64,000 bases of DNA, taken from positions 1 through 64,000 of the forward strand of contig NZ_QLLO01000004.1 of assembly GCF_003259525.1 (NCBI RefSeq), given 5' to 3'. The notes beneath the pieces are model-generated. The model saw only the letters and a program-made list of their open reading frames with translations. It did not search any database and was not told the DNA's origin. Of the stretch, positions 52,014 to 60,911 are shown in pieces (within the stretch, counting starts at the first letter, position 1; each line of letters begins with the position of its first letter). The translations under genes and the position numbers were made by a program. This stretch comes from Olleya aquimaris (lineage in GTDB: Bacteria; Bacteroidota; Bacteroidia; Flavobacteriales; Flavobacteriaceae).

Positions 52014-52018
52014 TATTG

Positions 52019-53803
52019 TTAGTTTAAGGCGTCACCACGTAGAGCTCTAAATTTTTTACGTGCCTCTACAGCAAAAATGCTATCTGAATGATTAAATAAT
52101 AGGGTTTCGTATAATTTTTTAGCCTCTTCGGGTTGTGCAAGTTGATTGACAAAAAGCTCTGCTAAATTATATAAAGCATTATCCATTAAAATACTGTCTT
52201 TAAAATCTTTAATAATACGCTGGTAATTGTTTTTAGCTTTTTCAAAATCTTGTAATTTTTCAAACAACAAAGCTTGTTTTAATAAGGCTTGTGGTATAAT
52301 GACTTCGGTTTTATGGTCTTCTAAAATTTGGTCTAAAATTTTAATAGCATCATTATTTTTGTTTTGAAAAGCTAACAAATCTGCTTTAGCATATTTTTTT
52401 AAGGCACGTTGTAACGAGTCCTCAGCTCTGTTGTCGCTAATTAATAATTTTAAATCTAAAGCATCATTTGCTGTTAGTTGAGAGGTTGACGATTTTAAAA
52501 TTTTTAATTGGGATTCTGCCCATTTAAAATCGCCTTTATAATAACTTGTTTTTGCTACTCTAAATCTAGCTTCTTGAGCCAGTGTACTATTTTTAAGGTT
52601 ACGCTCTATTTGTGTGTAATAAATTAAAGCTTGATTAAATTTTTCTTCTAACACTAAAATGTCACCTAATTCTAATTTTACTATGGCTAATTCTCTTTCA
52701 GGAATATTATAGGTTAATGTGTCTTTTAGTAAAGCAATAGCTTCAGTAGAGTTATCAAGATAGAACGCTAAAAAATGAGCGTAGTTAACTTGTAAATCTA
52801 AAGTTTGAGGAGTTTTACCATAAGTTTCAAAAATGGAAACATAATCGGTCTTAATGTCTTGATAGGTTTCAGGTAAACCAATTTTTGTTTTTATTTGCAA
52901 CACTTTTAAATGACCTGTTAATTTGGTATCAATGTCTTGTGTGGTTTCAATTATAAAATTGAATATAGATAACGCCTCTTCATATTGTTTTTGGTTTTCA
53001 GCAATTAAACCTAACTCTATGATTCGATCCAAACTTTCTAATTCACGTTTATAAATGGCTTTTTCTTGAGCAAATGCTTTATTAAACTCTTTTTGTTGAA
53101 TAAATAACCAGCTTAGCATCTCGTTCCACATGAGGTTTGGTGATTGCTGTATTTTTTTAAGCAATATTTTTCTAAGAAAGATGTTGTTTTCATTTGTATT
53201 ATCCTCAGAAATAAAGTCACTAACATATCTTTTTATCGAGTCTATGTAATTTGGATTAGCCTCTGCAAAATCTATATAACTACTAAACATTTTTTCAATC
53301 TCACCTTGCTCTCCATAAATACGTGCCAATTGCATACTAAAGTTAAGGATAGGTTTTAGCTCCATAGCTTTATTATAAGTAGTAATGGCTTGGTCTAAAA
53401 GAGATAAGTTTTCAAAAGTACGACCAACGCGATAGGCATTATTAGCATTATCATCTAATGTTGTTATAGCTTGATTGTAATAATTATTAGCGTTAATTGT
53501 ATCCTTTTGCAACTGATAATTATAACCTAATTCTACCAATAAATCTGGAGCAGCTCTTTTTTGGATAGCTTCTAAAAGTCTTACTTCAGCATCTTTAAAT
53601 AATTCTAATTGTTGTTCAATTTTTACAATTTTTAAGAGGTAGTTATTATTTTTTGTGTTTTTACTATACAGTTTTTTATAGCTACTTAACGCTTTTTCAA
53701 ATTCGCCACTATTAAAATATTCGCGTGCAACTAAATCTTCTTGAGCGTTAAGCGCATAAGAAAAAGTGATACATATTAGTATTAAAAACCGTTTAAACAT
53801 CAT
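52019..53803 (-). CDS. TPR-repeat protein, periplasmic
   Basis: Protein of 594 residues with a signal peptide (cleavage near YALNA) and many tetratricopeptide repeats through its whole length (AREYFNSGEFEKALSSYKKLY; ANNAYRVGRTFENLSLLDQAI; AKNNYQRIIKDFKDSI). It is probably an outer-membrane-biogenesis or scaffold protein of the periplasm, but no specific partner is visible. It heads a long minus-strand run through rsmA and mgtE. Confidence 0.88.
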   Translation of the reverse strand: MMFKRFLILICITFSYALNAQEDLVAREYFNSGEFEKALSSYKKLYSKNTKNNNYLLKIVKIEQQLELFKDAEVRLLEAIQKRAAPDLLVELGYNYQLQKDTINANNYYNQAITTLDDNANNAYRVGRTFENLSLLDQAITTYNKAMELKPILNFSMQLARIYGEQGEIEKMFSSYIDFAEANPNYIDSIKRYVSDFISEDNTNENNIFLRKILLKKIQQSPNLMWNEMLSWLFIQQKEFNKAFAQEKAIYKRELESLDRIIELGLIAENQKQYEEALSIFNFIIETTQDIDTKLTGHLKVLQIKTKIGLPETYQDIKTDYVSIFETYGKTPQTLDLQVNYAHFLAFYLDNSTEAIALLKDTLTYNIPERELAIVKLELGDILVLEEKFNQALIYYTQIERNLKNSTLAQEARFRVAKTSYYKGDFKWAESQLKILKSSTSQLTANDALDLKLLISDNRAEDSLQRALKKYAKADLLAFQNKNNDAIKILDQILEDHKTEVIIPQALLKQALLFEKLQDFEKAKNNYQRIIKDFKDSILMDNALYNLAELFVNQLAQPEEAKKLYETLLFNHSDSIFAVEARKKFRALRGDALN

Positions 53804-53852
53804 AATTGTAAATATAACAAATCCAATTGCTAGTAAATGTAAATATTATGCA

Positions 53853-53882
53853 AAAAAAATGCCCGAACAGCGTTCGGGCATT
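53853..53882 (-). terminator. Terminator of the 40-residue protein gene
   Basis: ATGCCCGAAC pairs with GTTCGGGCAT around AGC; on minus the hairpin is followed by an eight-T run. Confidence 0.9.
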
Positions 53883-53973
53883 GAGCCAATCTAAATAAAA
53901 GTGCTATTAATCATATATATTTAATATAAGATTCAATTACTTGATTGGGGCTTATCGATATAATTCAAATATA

Positions 53974-54096
53974 TTACTGTTTTACTTGCGCTATTGTTGT
54001 TTTATTAACGTTGTCTTGGTTAGAATTAGTATCTAAAACTTTTACCATTACAACTAAAAGAACCACAAAAAGCAAGAGTCTTGCTACAATTTTCAT
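53974..54096 (-). CDS. Small membrane protein, 40 residues
   Basis: An ATG at 54096 opens a 40-codon frame with a hydrophobic helix (VARLLLFVVLLVVMVKV) and a polar Asn/Gln-rich tail. It is followed about 90 bp later by a strong terminator and is separate from serS and the TPR gene, which supports a real transcript. No family is recognised. Confidence 0.55.
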   Translation of the reverse strand: MKIVARLLLFVVLLVVMVKVLDTNSNQDNVNKTTIAQVKQ

Positions 54097-54234
54097 TTAT
54101 AAGTAGGTTTGTTGGTACACCAAATAAAAGTTTTTTTTGGTAAACCACAAAACAAAATCGATAAAAATTTGCTAAACAACGTGTTTATTAACACTTTGTC
54201 GATGATTTTAGCTATAAATGTAAGATAAATACTA

Positions 54235-55506
54235 CTAATAAATAATATTAAAACCTGTATAAGGTACTAACACTTCTGGTATTTTAATACCCTCTTCAGT
54301 TTGGTAATTTTCTAAAATACCAGCTAACACTCTAGGTAAGGCTAAAGAGCTACCGTTTAACGTATGAGCTAGTTCGTTTTTACCCTCACTATTTTTAAAA
54401 CGTAATTTTAATCGGTTTGCCTGAAAGGTTTCAAAATTAGAGACACTTGAGATTTCTAACCAACGGTCTTGCGCAGTAGAGAATACTTCAAAGTCATACG
54501 TTAAAGCAGAAGTAAAACCTATGTCGCCACCACATAACCTTAAAATTCTATATGGTAATTTAAGCTCGTTAAGTATATCTTTAACATGGTCTACCATTGT
54601 ATCTAACGCTTGGTAAGAGTTGTCAGGATGTTCTACTCGTAAAATTTCTACTTTATCAAATTGATGTAAACGGTTTAATCCGCGCACATGTGCACCATAA
54701 CTACCTGCTTCACGTCTAAAACAAGGCGTATAACCAGTTATTCCTATTGGTAAATCACTATCGTTAAGTAACACATCTCTAAAAATATTGGTTCCTGGTA
54801 CTTCAGCAGTTGGGATTAGATATAAATTATCCTCTGTTACATGGTACATTTGCCCTTCTTTATCTGGCAATTGTCCAGTACCAAAACCAGATGCTTCATT
54901 TACTAAATGCGGTAATTGGTACTCGGTATATCCAGCTGCAGTATTTTTATCTAAAAAATAAGAGATTAAAGCACGCTGTAATCGTGCGCCTTTACCTTTA
55001 TACACTGGAAATCCAGCACCTGTAATTTTATTACCTAATTCAAAATCTATGATATCATATTTTTTGGCTAGTTCCCAATGTGGTAAAGCACCATCAAACA
55101 GTTTAGGGATGTCACCTTTTTTGTAAACTTCCTCATTATCTTCCTCTGTATTACCCTTAGGGACTGATGGATGCGGTACATTAGGAATTTTGTATAGTAA
55201 TTGATTTAAAGCTTCAGCAGTCGTATTTAACTGCTCGCTTAAAGTTTTAGATTCTTCTTTTAAATCTCCAGTTTTAGCTTTTAAAGCGTTAGCTTTTTCG
55301 GCTTGACCAGATTTAAATAAAATACCAATTTCTTTAGAGATTGTGTTGGACTCTGCCAAAACAGCATCTAATTTAGTTTGTAAAGCACGTCGCTCTTCAT
55401 CTAAGTGTAACACCTCTTCAATCATAGCGCTAGCGTCAATGTTTCTTACAGCCAACCTATTGATTACTAAGTCTTTGTTTTCTCTAATAAATGGTACTTG
55501 TAACAT
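54235..55506 (-). CDS. serS: Seryl-tRNA synthetase
   Basis: Class II SerRS of 423 residues with the N-terminal helical arm (MLQVPFIRENKDLVINRLAV and a coiled coil to about 105), motif 2 TPCFRREAGSYGAHVRGLNRLHQF and motif 3 LNGSSLALPRVLAGILE. The start at 55506 is preferred; an ATG 24 nt upstream adds MVTPKIKN. A repeat-like element separates it from the HTTM gene upstream. Confidence 0.97.
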   Translation of the reverse strand: MLQVPFIRENKDLVINRLAVRNIDASAMIEEVLHLDEERRALQTKLDAVLAESNTISKEIGILFKSGQAEKANALKAKTGDLKEESKTLSEQLNTTAEALNQLLYKIPNVPHPSVPKGNTEEDNEEVYKKGDIPKLFDGALPHWELAKKYDIIDFELGNKITGAGFPVYKGKGARLQRALISYFLDKNTAAGYTEYQLPHLVNEASGFGTGQLPDKEGQMYHVTEDNLYLIPTAEVPGTNIFRDVLLNDSDLPIGITGYTPCFRREAGSYGAHVRGLNRLHQFDKVEILRVEHPDNSYQALDTMVDHVKDILNELKLPYRILRLCGGDIGFTSALTYDFEVFSTAQDRWLEISSVSNFETFQANRLKLRFKNSEGKNELAHTLNGSSLALPRVLAGILENYQTEEGIKIPEVLVPYTGFNIIY

Positions 55507-55518
55507 GTTTTTTATTTT

Positions 55519-55603
55519 GGGCGTTACCACGCTTTAAGGCGTGGTCAGGCTTTCGCAAGTCGCTCTCTTCGAGGAGCTTCAACAATTGCTCAATCCTTAA
55601 CGC
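55519..55603. repeat. Intergenic palindromic repeat element
   Basis: About 85 bp of GC-richer sequence begins GCGTTA (55521) and ends TAACGC (55598-55603), an inverted terminal pair. Inside, CCACGC/GCGTGG (55527-55544) forms a hairpin and GCTC/GAGC a second. The sequence resembles interspersed elements common between Flavobacteriaceae genes. It lies between serS and the HTTM gene. Confidence 0.6.
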
Positions 55604-55664
55604 AAAGTGTAACTTCAAATTATAAGTTGTAAAAGTAGTAAGATTTTGTGTAGCTAAAAATAAA

Positions 55665-56984
55665 TTATTTATCTAATTGAGATGGTAACAACCAATCACT
55701 ATGTTTAAAAGGTTCCCATTGTACTGAAGCTAAATCTGTATTAAGATCAACAAGCCTAACAAATGGTCTGCCATTTACACTAACTTTACAATCTACAAAC
55801 ACAGATACGTCCTGACCATTGGACAAAAATTCTTGTTTTAAGCGTTGTGCAAATTGCCAAATTGCATCAGGTTTTGTTGTTACTAATCGCTTTTGTTTTT
55901 TAGATAAGTAATGGTCTAAATTTATTGTGGTTGCTTTGTTGGTGTGTTTATCAACGACTTTATATAAGGCAAACCCATTTTTTGACCTAAGCATCATCCT
56001 CCAAGATAAGCGATGACCTTCTTCGGTCCATAACACATTATCTTTTAAAAAATGATGACGAATAGGAAGTATTAATTGAACGATAAAATAAACAGATGCA
56101 ATCCCAACAAGTGCAGGTTTGTAATTAGGCACAATTACTTTATGCTCTTGGTAAAATGGTTTTTGTTTTAAAAAAATATTTCTGATGGTTTTAGGAGAAA
56201 AGAAAAACACACTAAAACCTAAAGCTAAATATGGAAAAATCCCAACTCCAAATACTATTGAGTTAAACAAATGAAAAAATATGGACCCAAAAAAGGCTAA
56301 TTTCCTGGTGGGTTTATATAATAAAAACGGGATAATTAAACCATCGTATAAAATCCCTCCATAACCAACTAAAGCCGGAATAAATGGATGTTGTAAGGCT
56401 TCTCCAATTATAGGGTAGTTAATTTTGTTTTTCATTAATTGAGTTGGAACGGTCAAATCGATCCAATCAGGATACCATTTTGCTATTGAGGCGTAAGTGT
56501 ATAAGATTAATAATTGAATAACAAATATCCATTTGCACCAATTAGGCATACTTATTTGTTTAATACTTGGGTTAAGTTTAACATCTAGAGAAGCGTACTT
56601 ATTAGCAGGTAGAAATATCATTATACCGCTTAACAAACACAATAAGTAGTAATGGTTATTATAAGATGCTTTTTGCATTAAATAAGTAGCTGTCCACATT
56701 AATGTAAATGCAATCATGCTAAGTCTATACTTATAGCCTAACATAATTAATAAGCCAAAACAACCCATTATGGCATAATAAACATACATCCAATGACCAG
56801 GTAATGGTTGTAAAAAGTCAAAGCCTATAAAATTAAATGTAAATTTTGGGTCAATTAAGGTGTATTTAACCCAACCTGTAAAAATTGCACCAACAGATTC
56901 TAAAAAACATAATAATCCAAAAATAATCCTGAAAACTATTAATGCACTATTGTCTATATGTTTAAATAGAAATTTATTTAGCAT
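55665..56984 (-). CDS. HTTM-domain membrane protein
   Basis: Membrane protein of 439 residues with several helices in the first 290 residues. It matches the HTTM domain (horizontally transferred transmembrane domain, as in vitamin K-dependent gamma-carboxylase): FRIIFGLLCFLESVGAI, MIFLPANKYASLDVKL and ALGFSVFFFSPKTIRNI. The C-terminal part is a soluble, periplasmic- or cytoplasmic-facing beta domain. The reaction is unknown in bacteria. Its start overlaps the end of ribF by 11 bp. Confidence 0.88.
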   Translation of the reverse strand: MLNKFLFKHIDNSALIVFRIIFGLLCFLESVGAIFTGWVKYTLIDPKFTFNFIGFDFLQPLPGHWMYVYYAIMGCFGLLIMLGYKYRLSMIAFTLMWTATYLMQKASYNNHYYLLCLLSGIMIFLPANKYASLDVKLNPSIKQISMPNWCKWIFVIQLLILYTYASIAKWYPDWIDLTVPTQLMKNKINYPIIGEALQHPFIPALVGYGGILYDGLIIPFLLYKPTRKLAFFGSIFFHLFNSIVFGVGIFPYLALGFSVFFFSPKTIRNIFLKQKPFYQEHKVIVPNYKPALVGIASVYFIVQLILPIRHHFLKDNVLWTEEGHRLSWRMMLRSKNGFALYKVVDKHTNKATTINLDHYLSKKQKRLVTTKPDAIWQFAQRLKQEFLSNGQDVSVFVDCKVSVNGRPFVRLVDLNTDLASVQWEPFKHSDWLLPSQLDK

Positions 56985-57888
56985 AGGTTTTTAAAAACTC
57001 TTCAGCTTTTGTTTTATCCAAATCTAACTGTGATTTAAGCTGATCAAGATTTTCAAATTTTTGTTCGTCTCTTAATCTATGTAATAATTCTACACTTAAA
57101 TTTTTATTATAAAGCGACTTATTTAAATTAAAAAAATGAATTTCGATACTTTGGTTTACTCCATTAACTGTTGGGTTTGTTCCAATATTCATCATCCCAA
57201 ATTCTAAAGTATCATCTATTTTAGCTTGTACCACGTAAACCCCTTTTTTAGGTATTAGTTTATAGTCTTCCTCAACCAGTAAATTAGCTGTAGGGTAGTT
57301 TATAGTTCTACCTATTCCTTTACCTTTAACAATGTTTCCGGTAAGCATAAAATGGTAGCCTAAATACGTGTTTACTGTTTTAATATCACCTTCTAGTAAT
57401 GCGTGTCTAATTTTAGTAGAGCTAATGGCAACATCATTTATATCTTGCATAGATATTTCTTCTACTTCAAAATTGAATTGTTCTCCAAATTGTTTTAAGT
57501 CGTCGATATTTGCATTTCTGTTTCTTCCAAAATGATGGTCATAACCAATAATAACATATTTAGATTTTAATTGGTTAACTAAAATATCTTTAACAAATTG
57601 TTCTGCTGTCAGTCTAGAAAACTCTTTTGTAAATTTTTTAACGACAAGGTTTGTAATGCCAAAACGCTTTAAAAGCTGTTCTTTTTCATTGATAGTATTT
57701 ATAAGTTTGATGTTAGCGTCTTTTTGTAACACCATTCTTGGATGTGGAAAAAAAGTTAGTAATGTAGGTTCTAAATTTCTTGATTTAGCTACATCAACTA
57801 AACGATTAATAATTTTTTGATGTCCAATATGTACGCCATCAAAAGTACCAATAGTTAATACTGTATTATTGTTTTGTAATGTTTTCAA
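56974..57888 (-). CDS. ribF: Bifunctional riboflavin kinase/FAD synthetase
   Basis: RibF of 304 residues: N-terminal nucleotidyltransferase-type FAD synthetase with GTFDGVHIGHQKII (about 12-26) and C-terminal flavokinase with GKGIGRTINYPTANL and GVYVVQAKI. It converts riboflavin to FMN and FAD. It overlaps the HTTM gene by 11 bp, so the two are coupled. Confidence 0.97.
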   Translation of the reverse strand: MKTLQNNNTVLTIGTFDGVHIGHQKIINRLVDVAKSRNLEPTLLTFFPHPRMVLQKDANIKLINTINEKEQLLKRFGITNLVVKKFTKEFSRLTAEQFVKDILVNQLKSKYVIIGYDHHFGRNRNANIDDLKQFGEQFNFEVEEISMQDINDVAISSTKIRHALLEGDIKTVNTYLGYHFMLTGNIVKGKGIGRTINYPTANLLVEEDYKLIPKKGVYVVQAKIDDTLEFGMMNIGTNPTVNGVNQSIEIHFFNLNKSLYNKNLSVELLHRLRDEQKFENLDQLKSQLDLDKTKAEEFLKTYAK

Positions 57889-57916
57889 TAGTTTTTTATT
57901 ATCCTACAAAAGTAAA

Positions 57917-57949
57917 AAAAGCCAATTGAAATAAATCCAATTGGCTTTT
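57917..57949 (-). terminator. Terminator of the M43 metalloprotease gene
   Basis: AAAAGCCAATTG pairs with CAATTGGCTTTT around AAATAAATC; on minus it ends in a T run before ribF. Confidence 0.85.
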
Positions 57950-57972
57950 AAGATTATTATTTAATTACACTT

Positions 57973-60768
57973 TTATTTTTTAATAAAAGGTAGTGTTATT
58001 GCATTACCAGCCTTCGAGATTTTTATAAAGTACATTCCATTACTAAATGGAGCAGTATCTATTGTTAAATCTTGTACATTGTTAATGTTTTTTCCAGTAA
58101 TTAATTGACCAAGCATATTATAAATTTTGTATGCATTTGGTAAATCATTATCGTTATCTACTTTTACAATTAACACGTTAACGGTAGGGTTTGGATAGAT
58201 AGAAATAGAATTAGCTAATTCAAACTCTCCTACAGATAAAAACGCTAATTGAGAACCAAAGTAGTATGTACCATCTAATCCATTAGAGAAAGACGCTTCT
58301 AATTTAGAATCGGTTCCAAAAGCAGAAATAGTAACAGGAACAACTTCTCCAGTAGAATCATTTTTAACATATAAAGCAGATCTATTTTCTCCAGTAATGG
58401 CTTCCCATGTAGCAAGTTCTCCTTCAGTAAAATAGAAGTTAACAGTAGCTGCGCCAGTACCAATATTAGTGGTTGTTATGTCAAAAGTTTTAGCAGTGAC
58501 ATAGCCAGCAACATTTGTACCGCCAGAGTAAGAAACAGCTCCAGCTCCTGCTGTTGTTGCGTCTCTTGATACAGCTACAGAAGTACATCCATAGTCAAAA
58601 GTACCTATGTTATCTACATCAATCATAATATCGTTACTATTTACATCTCTATAGAAAGTTTGACCAGCACCTATTAGGTTGTTTTGATCTGGAGTTGAAG
58701 TATTAACTGTTGTTTGCACACCAGTTGTAACATTAGAAGTTACAGAAATGTCATCTAACATAAATACAAACTCATCTGCAGATACAACATGAATAGCAAC
58801 ATAGATATTCTGTCCATCATAAGCTGATAGGTCATAAGTATACTCTGTCCAAGTTAATGGAGGTATAATGTATGGTGCAGGAGATATAATTGTAAAACTT
58901 GATGCGTTAGTATTTGTAGTAGAAATACCTACTTGGAAACGCTCTCCACCAGCATAATTATCTGTTAAAGACTTAGCCCAAAATTTTAATTCGCTACCTG
59001 TACCATTTAAATTAATTTGAGGTGTTATAGCGTAATCGTCATTTTGAATAACTCCACTTACATTTCCTGTAGAGTTGAAACAGTAATATCCTTTACTACC
59101 AGTATGTGCATCCCAACCTGTGTTTGATGCTGGAGTTGTTGCTGAAGGATTAAATACTATAAATGACCCTGTGTATCCTTCGTTAGTAAAATCGGTATTA
59201 GTAGAATCATAAGTGCTATCACCATCATTATCTATTAATGTCCATCCACCAACAGGAGAGATGTCAAAATCTGCATATGCTTCAAAACCGTCACTAAATA
59301 ATACTGCATTACCAGCAGATATTACTACATCATCATCATTTTCAATAATATAATTATACGTATCAGAATCAGCAACAGCATCACCAGTTGTACTAACATT
59401 AATCGATAAAATAATTGTTTCATCAGCTTCAACCACACCATCGTTAAACACTCTTAAAGTAATTGAATTACTTGGAGTTGTTGATCCACTGTTAAAAGTT
59501 ACCGTGTTGTTAATTAGCATAAAGTCTTCACCGTCTACTGCAGTACCAGAGTTTGTTAAACTAGCAGTTGCATTAGCACTTGCTGGAATAGTCATAGTTA
59601 AATCAATAGTATAATCTAAGAAATTACAATCACTACCTTCTGCAACTTGTCCTGGAGATGGTGATCCTGGTGAGAAGTTAATAAATGGAGTAGTAGGAGA
59701 GTTACAAACACTTGAACTTGTTAAAGATGCTCTGTTAACTTGTGAAGCTAAAACTGCTTGAACTCTAGCTTTTTGGTCTACTGTAAATACATTCATACAA
59801 GCATCATCAGAGTAGTCCATATAGTTTTCGATCATATCAAGACCTGCGTCAGACGGACAAGAGTCTGTACCTGTAGGACAACCATAGTTAGGAGAGCCTA
59901 CTGCTGGTGTATCTGCACAAAAATCTCCACCTGTAGATCCAGTTCCAGCACATCCCTCTTGAAAAGTGTGATATAAACCTAAAAAGTGACCAACCTCATG
60001 CGTCATTGTTCTTCCCTTATCAAAAGGAGCGCTTAAATTAAACGTACCATCATTATAATCTGAGCTTCCAAAAAATCTATAATCTGCCACAACACCATCA
60101 GTATCTGCTGGTCCTCCTGGGAATTGAGCATAACCAAGTAAACCAGATCCACCATTAAAGGCTACAGACCACATATTCATATAATTTGCTGGATCCCAAA
60201 TTGATGAAGGTTTTAATGCATCCATTTGGTTTTGAGCGTCAGATAAATTTGCTTCAAAAATTCCGTTTTGTCCAATGTTAACTCTGTCTATTCCGTTAGT
60301 TGGGCTTCCATTAGGATCTGTTTGAGCTAAACAAAATTCAACTTCTACATCTGCGCCAACTGGATTAACGTTGTATCCTGGCGTACCTAGAAGTCTTCTG
60401 TAATCTTCATTCAATACAGTAATTTGTGAAATAACCTGAGCATCTGTAATATTTGGTCCAGTACCTACAGTTTCACCATTATGAAAAACGTGAACAACAA
60501 CAGGAATAGTAACAACTACCATTTGATTGCTGGTTCTTTGTTGTTTAGCTTCTTGTATTTTATTTTTTACTATTTCTTCAAATGCTTGGCTACCCATCAT
60601 GTTTGGATTGTTTTGTAGCAATCTTGCATTGTATTCATCCGAACCACATCTGATTAATTGATCAGTATTTGCAGTAATATTATCAGGGATTTTTTTTCCG
60701 TTTTGAGCTTGAGTCACTATGCTCGAAATAAACATAAGTGAAAAAAGATAAAAAGTAATTTTTTTCAT
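57973..60768 (-). CDS. Secreted M43-type zinc metalloprotease with Calx-beta domain and T9SS sorting domain
   Basis: Exported protein of 931 residues with signal peptide MKKITFYLFSLMFISSIVTQ. A pappalysin-type (M43) catalytic domain covers about 75-355 with HEVGHFLGLYH near residue 258 and a Met-turn region (ENYMDYSDDACMNVFT). Next come a Calx-beta domain (about 365-480; VVEADETIILSI), a choice-of-anchor J-type beta domain (490-680), and a C-terminal type A T9SS sorting domain (850-931; SISIYPNPTVN, GMYFIKISK). It should be secreted by the gliding-associated type IX system and act on extracellular proteins. It diverges from another secreted protease across 143 bp. Confidence 0.95.
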   Translation of the reverse strand: MKKITFYLFSLMFISSIVTQAQNGKKIPDNITANTDQLIRCGSDEYNARLLQNNPNMMGSQAFEEIVKNKIQEAKQQRTSNQMVVVTIPVVVHVFHNGETVGTGPNITDAQVISQITVLNEDYRRLLGTPGYNVNPVGADVEVEFCLAQTDPNGSPTNGIDRVNIGQNGIFEANLSDAQNQMDALKPSSIWDPANYMNMWSVAFNGGSGLLGYAQFPGGPADTDGVVADYRFFGSSDYNDGTFNLSAPFDKGRTMTHEVGHFLGLYHTFQEGCAGTGSTGGDFCADTPAVGSPNYGCPTGTDSCPSDAGLDMIENYMDYSDDACMNVFTVDQKARVQAVLASQVNRASLTSSSVCNSPTTPFINFSPGSPSPGQVAEGSDCNFLDYTIDLTMTIPASANATASLTNSGTAVDGEDFMLINNTVTFNSGSTTPSNSITLRVFNDGVVEADETIILSINVSTTGDAVADSDTYNYIIENDDDVVISAGNAVLFSDGFEAYADFDISPVGGWTLIDNDGDSTYDSTNTDFTNEGYTGSFIVFNPSATTPASNTGWDAHTGSKGYYCFNSTGNVSGVIQNDDYAITPQINLNGTGSELKFWAKSLTDNYAGGERFQVGISTTNTNASSFTIISPAPYIIPPLTWTEYTYDLSAYDGQNIYVAIHVVSADEFVFMLDDISVTSNVTTGVQTTVNTSTPDQNNLIGAGQTFYRDVNSNDIMIDVDNIGTFDYGCTSVAVSRDATTAGAGAVSYSGGTNVAGYVTAKTFDITTTNIGTGAATVNFYFTEGELATWEAITGENRSALYVKNDSTGEVVPVTISAFGTDSKLEASFSNGLDGTYYFGSQLAFLSVGEFELANSISIYPNPTVNVLIVKVDNDNDLPNAYKIYNMLGQLITGKNINNVQDLTIDTAPFSNGMYFIKISKAGNAITLPFIKK

Positions 60769-60911
60769 TTAAAGAAATTTTAGAATTATCCGCTAAAATT
60801 ATGGAAAAAAATATAATTACATTGTTAAATTATTAAACTAATTCAGTTTTTTTTGAGAGTATTTAGCATTATTGGTTAATTTTAGGATTCAATTGTTAAA
60901 AATCCATTTAT

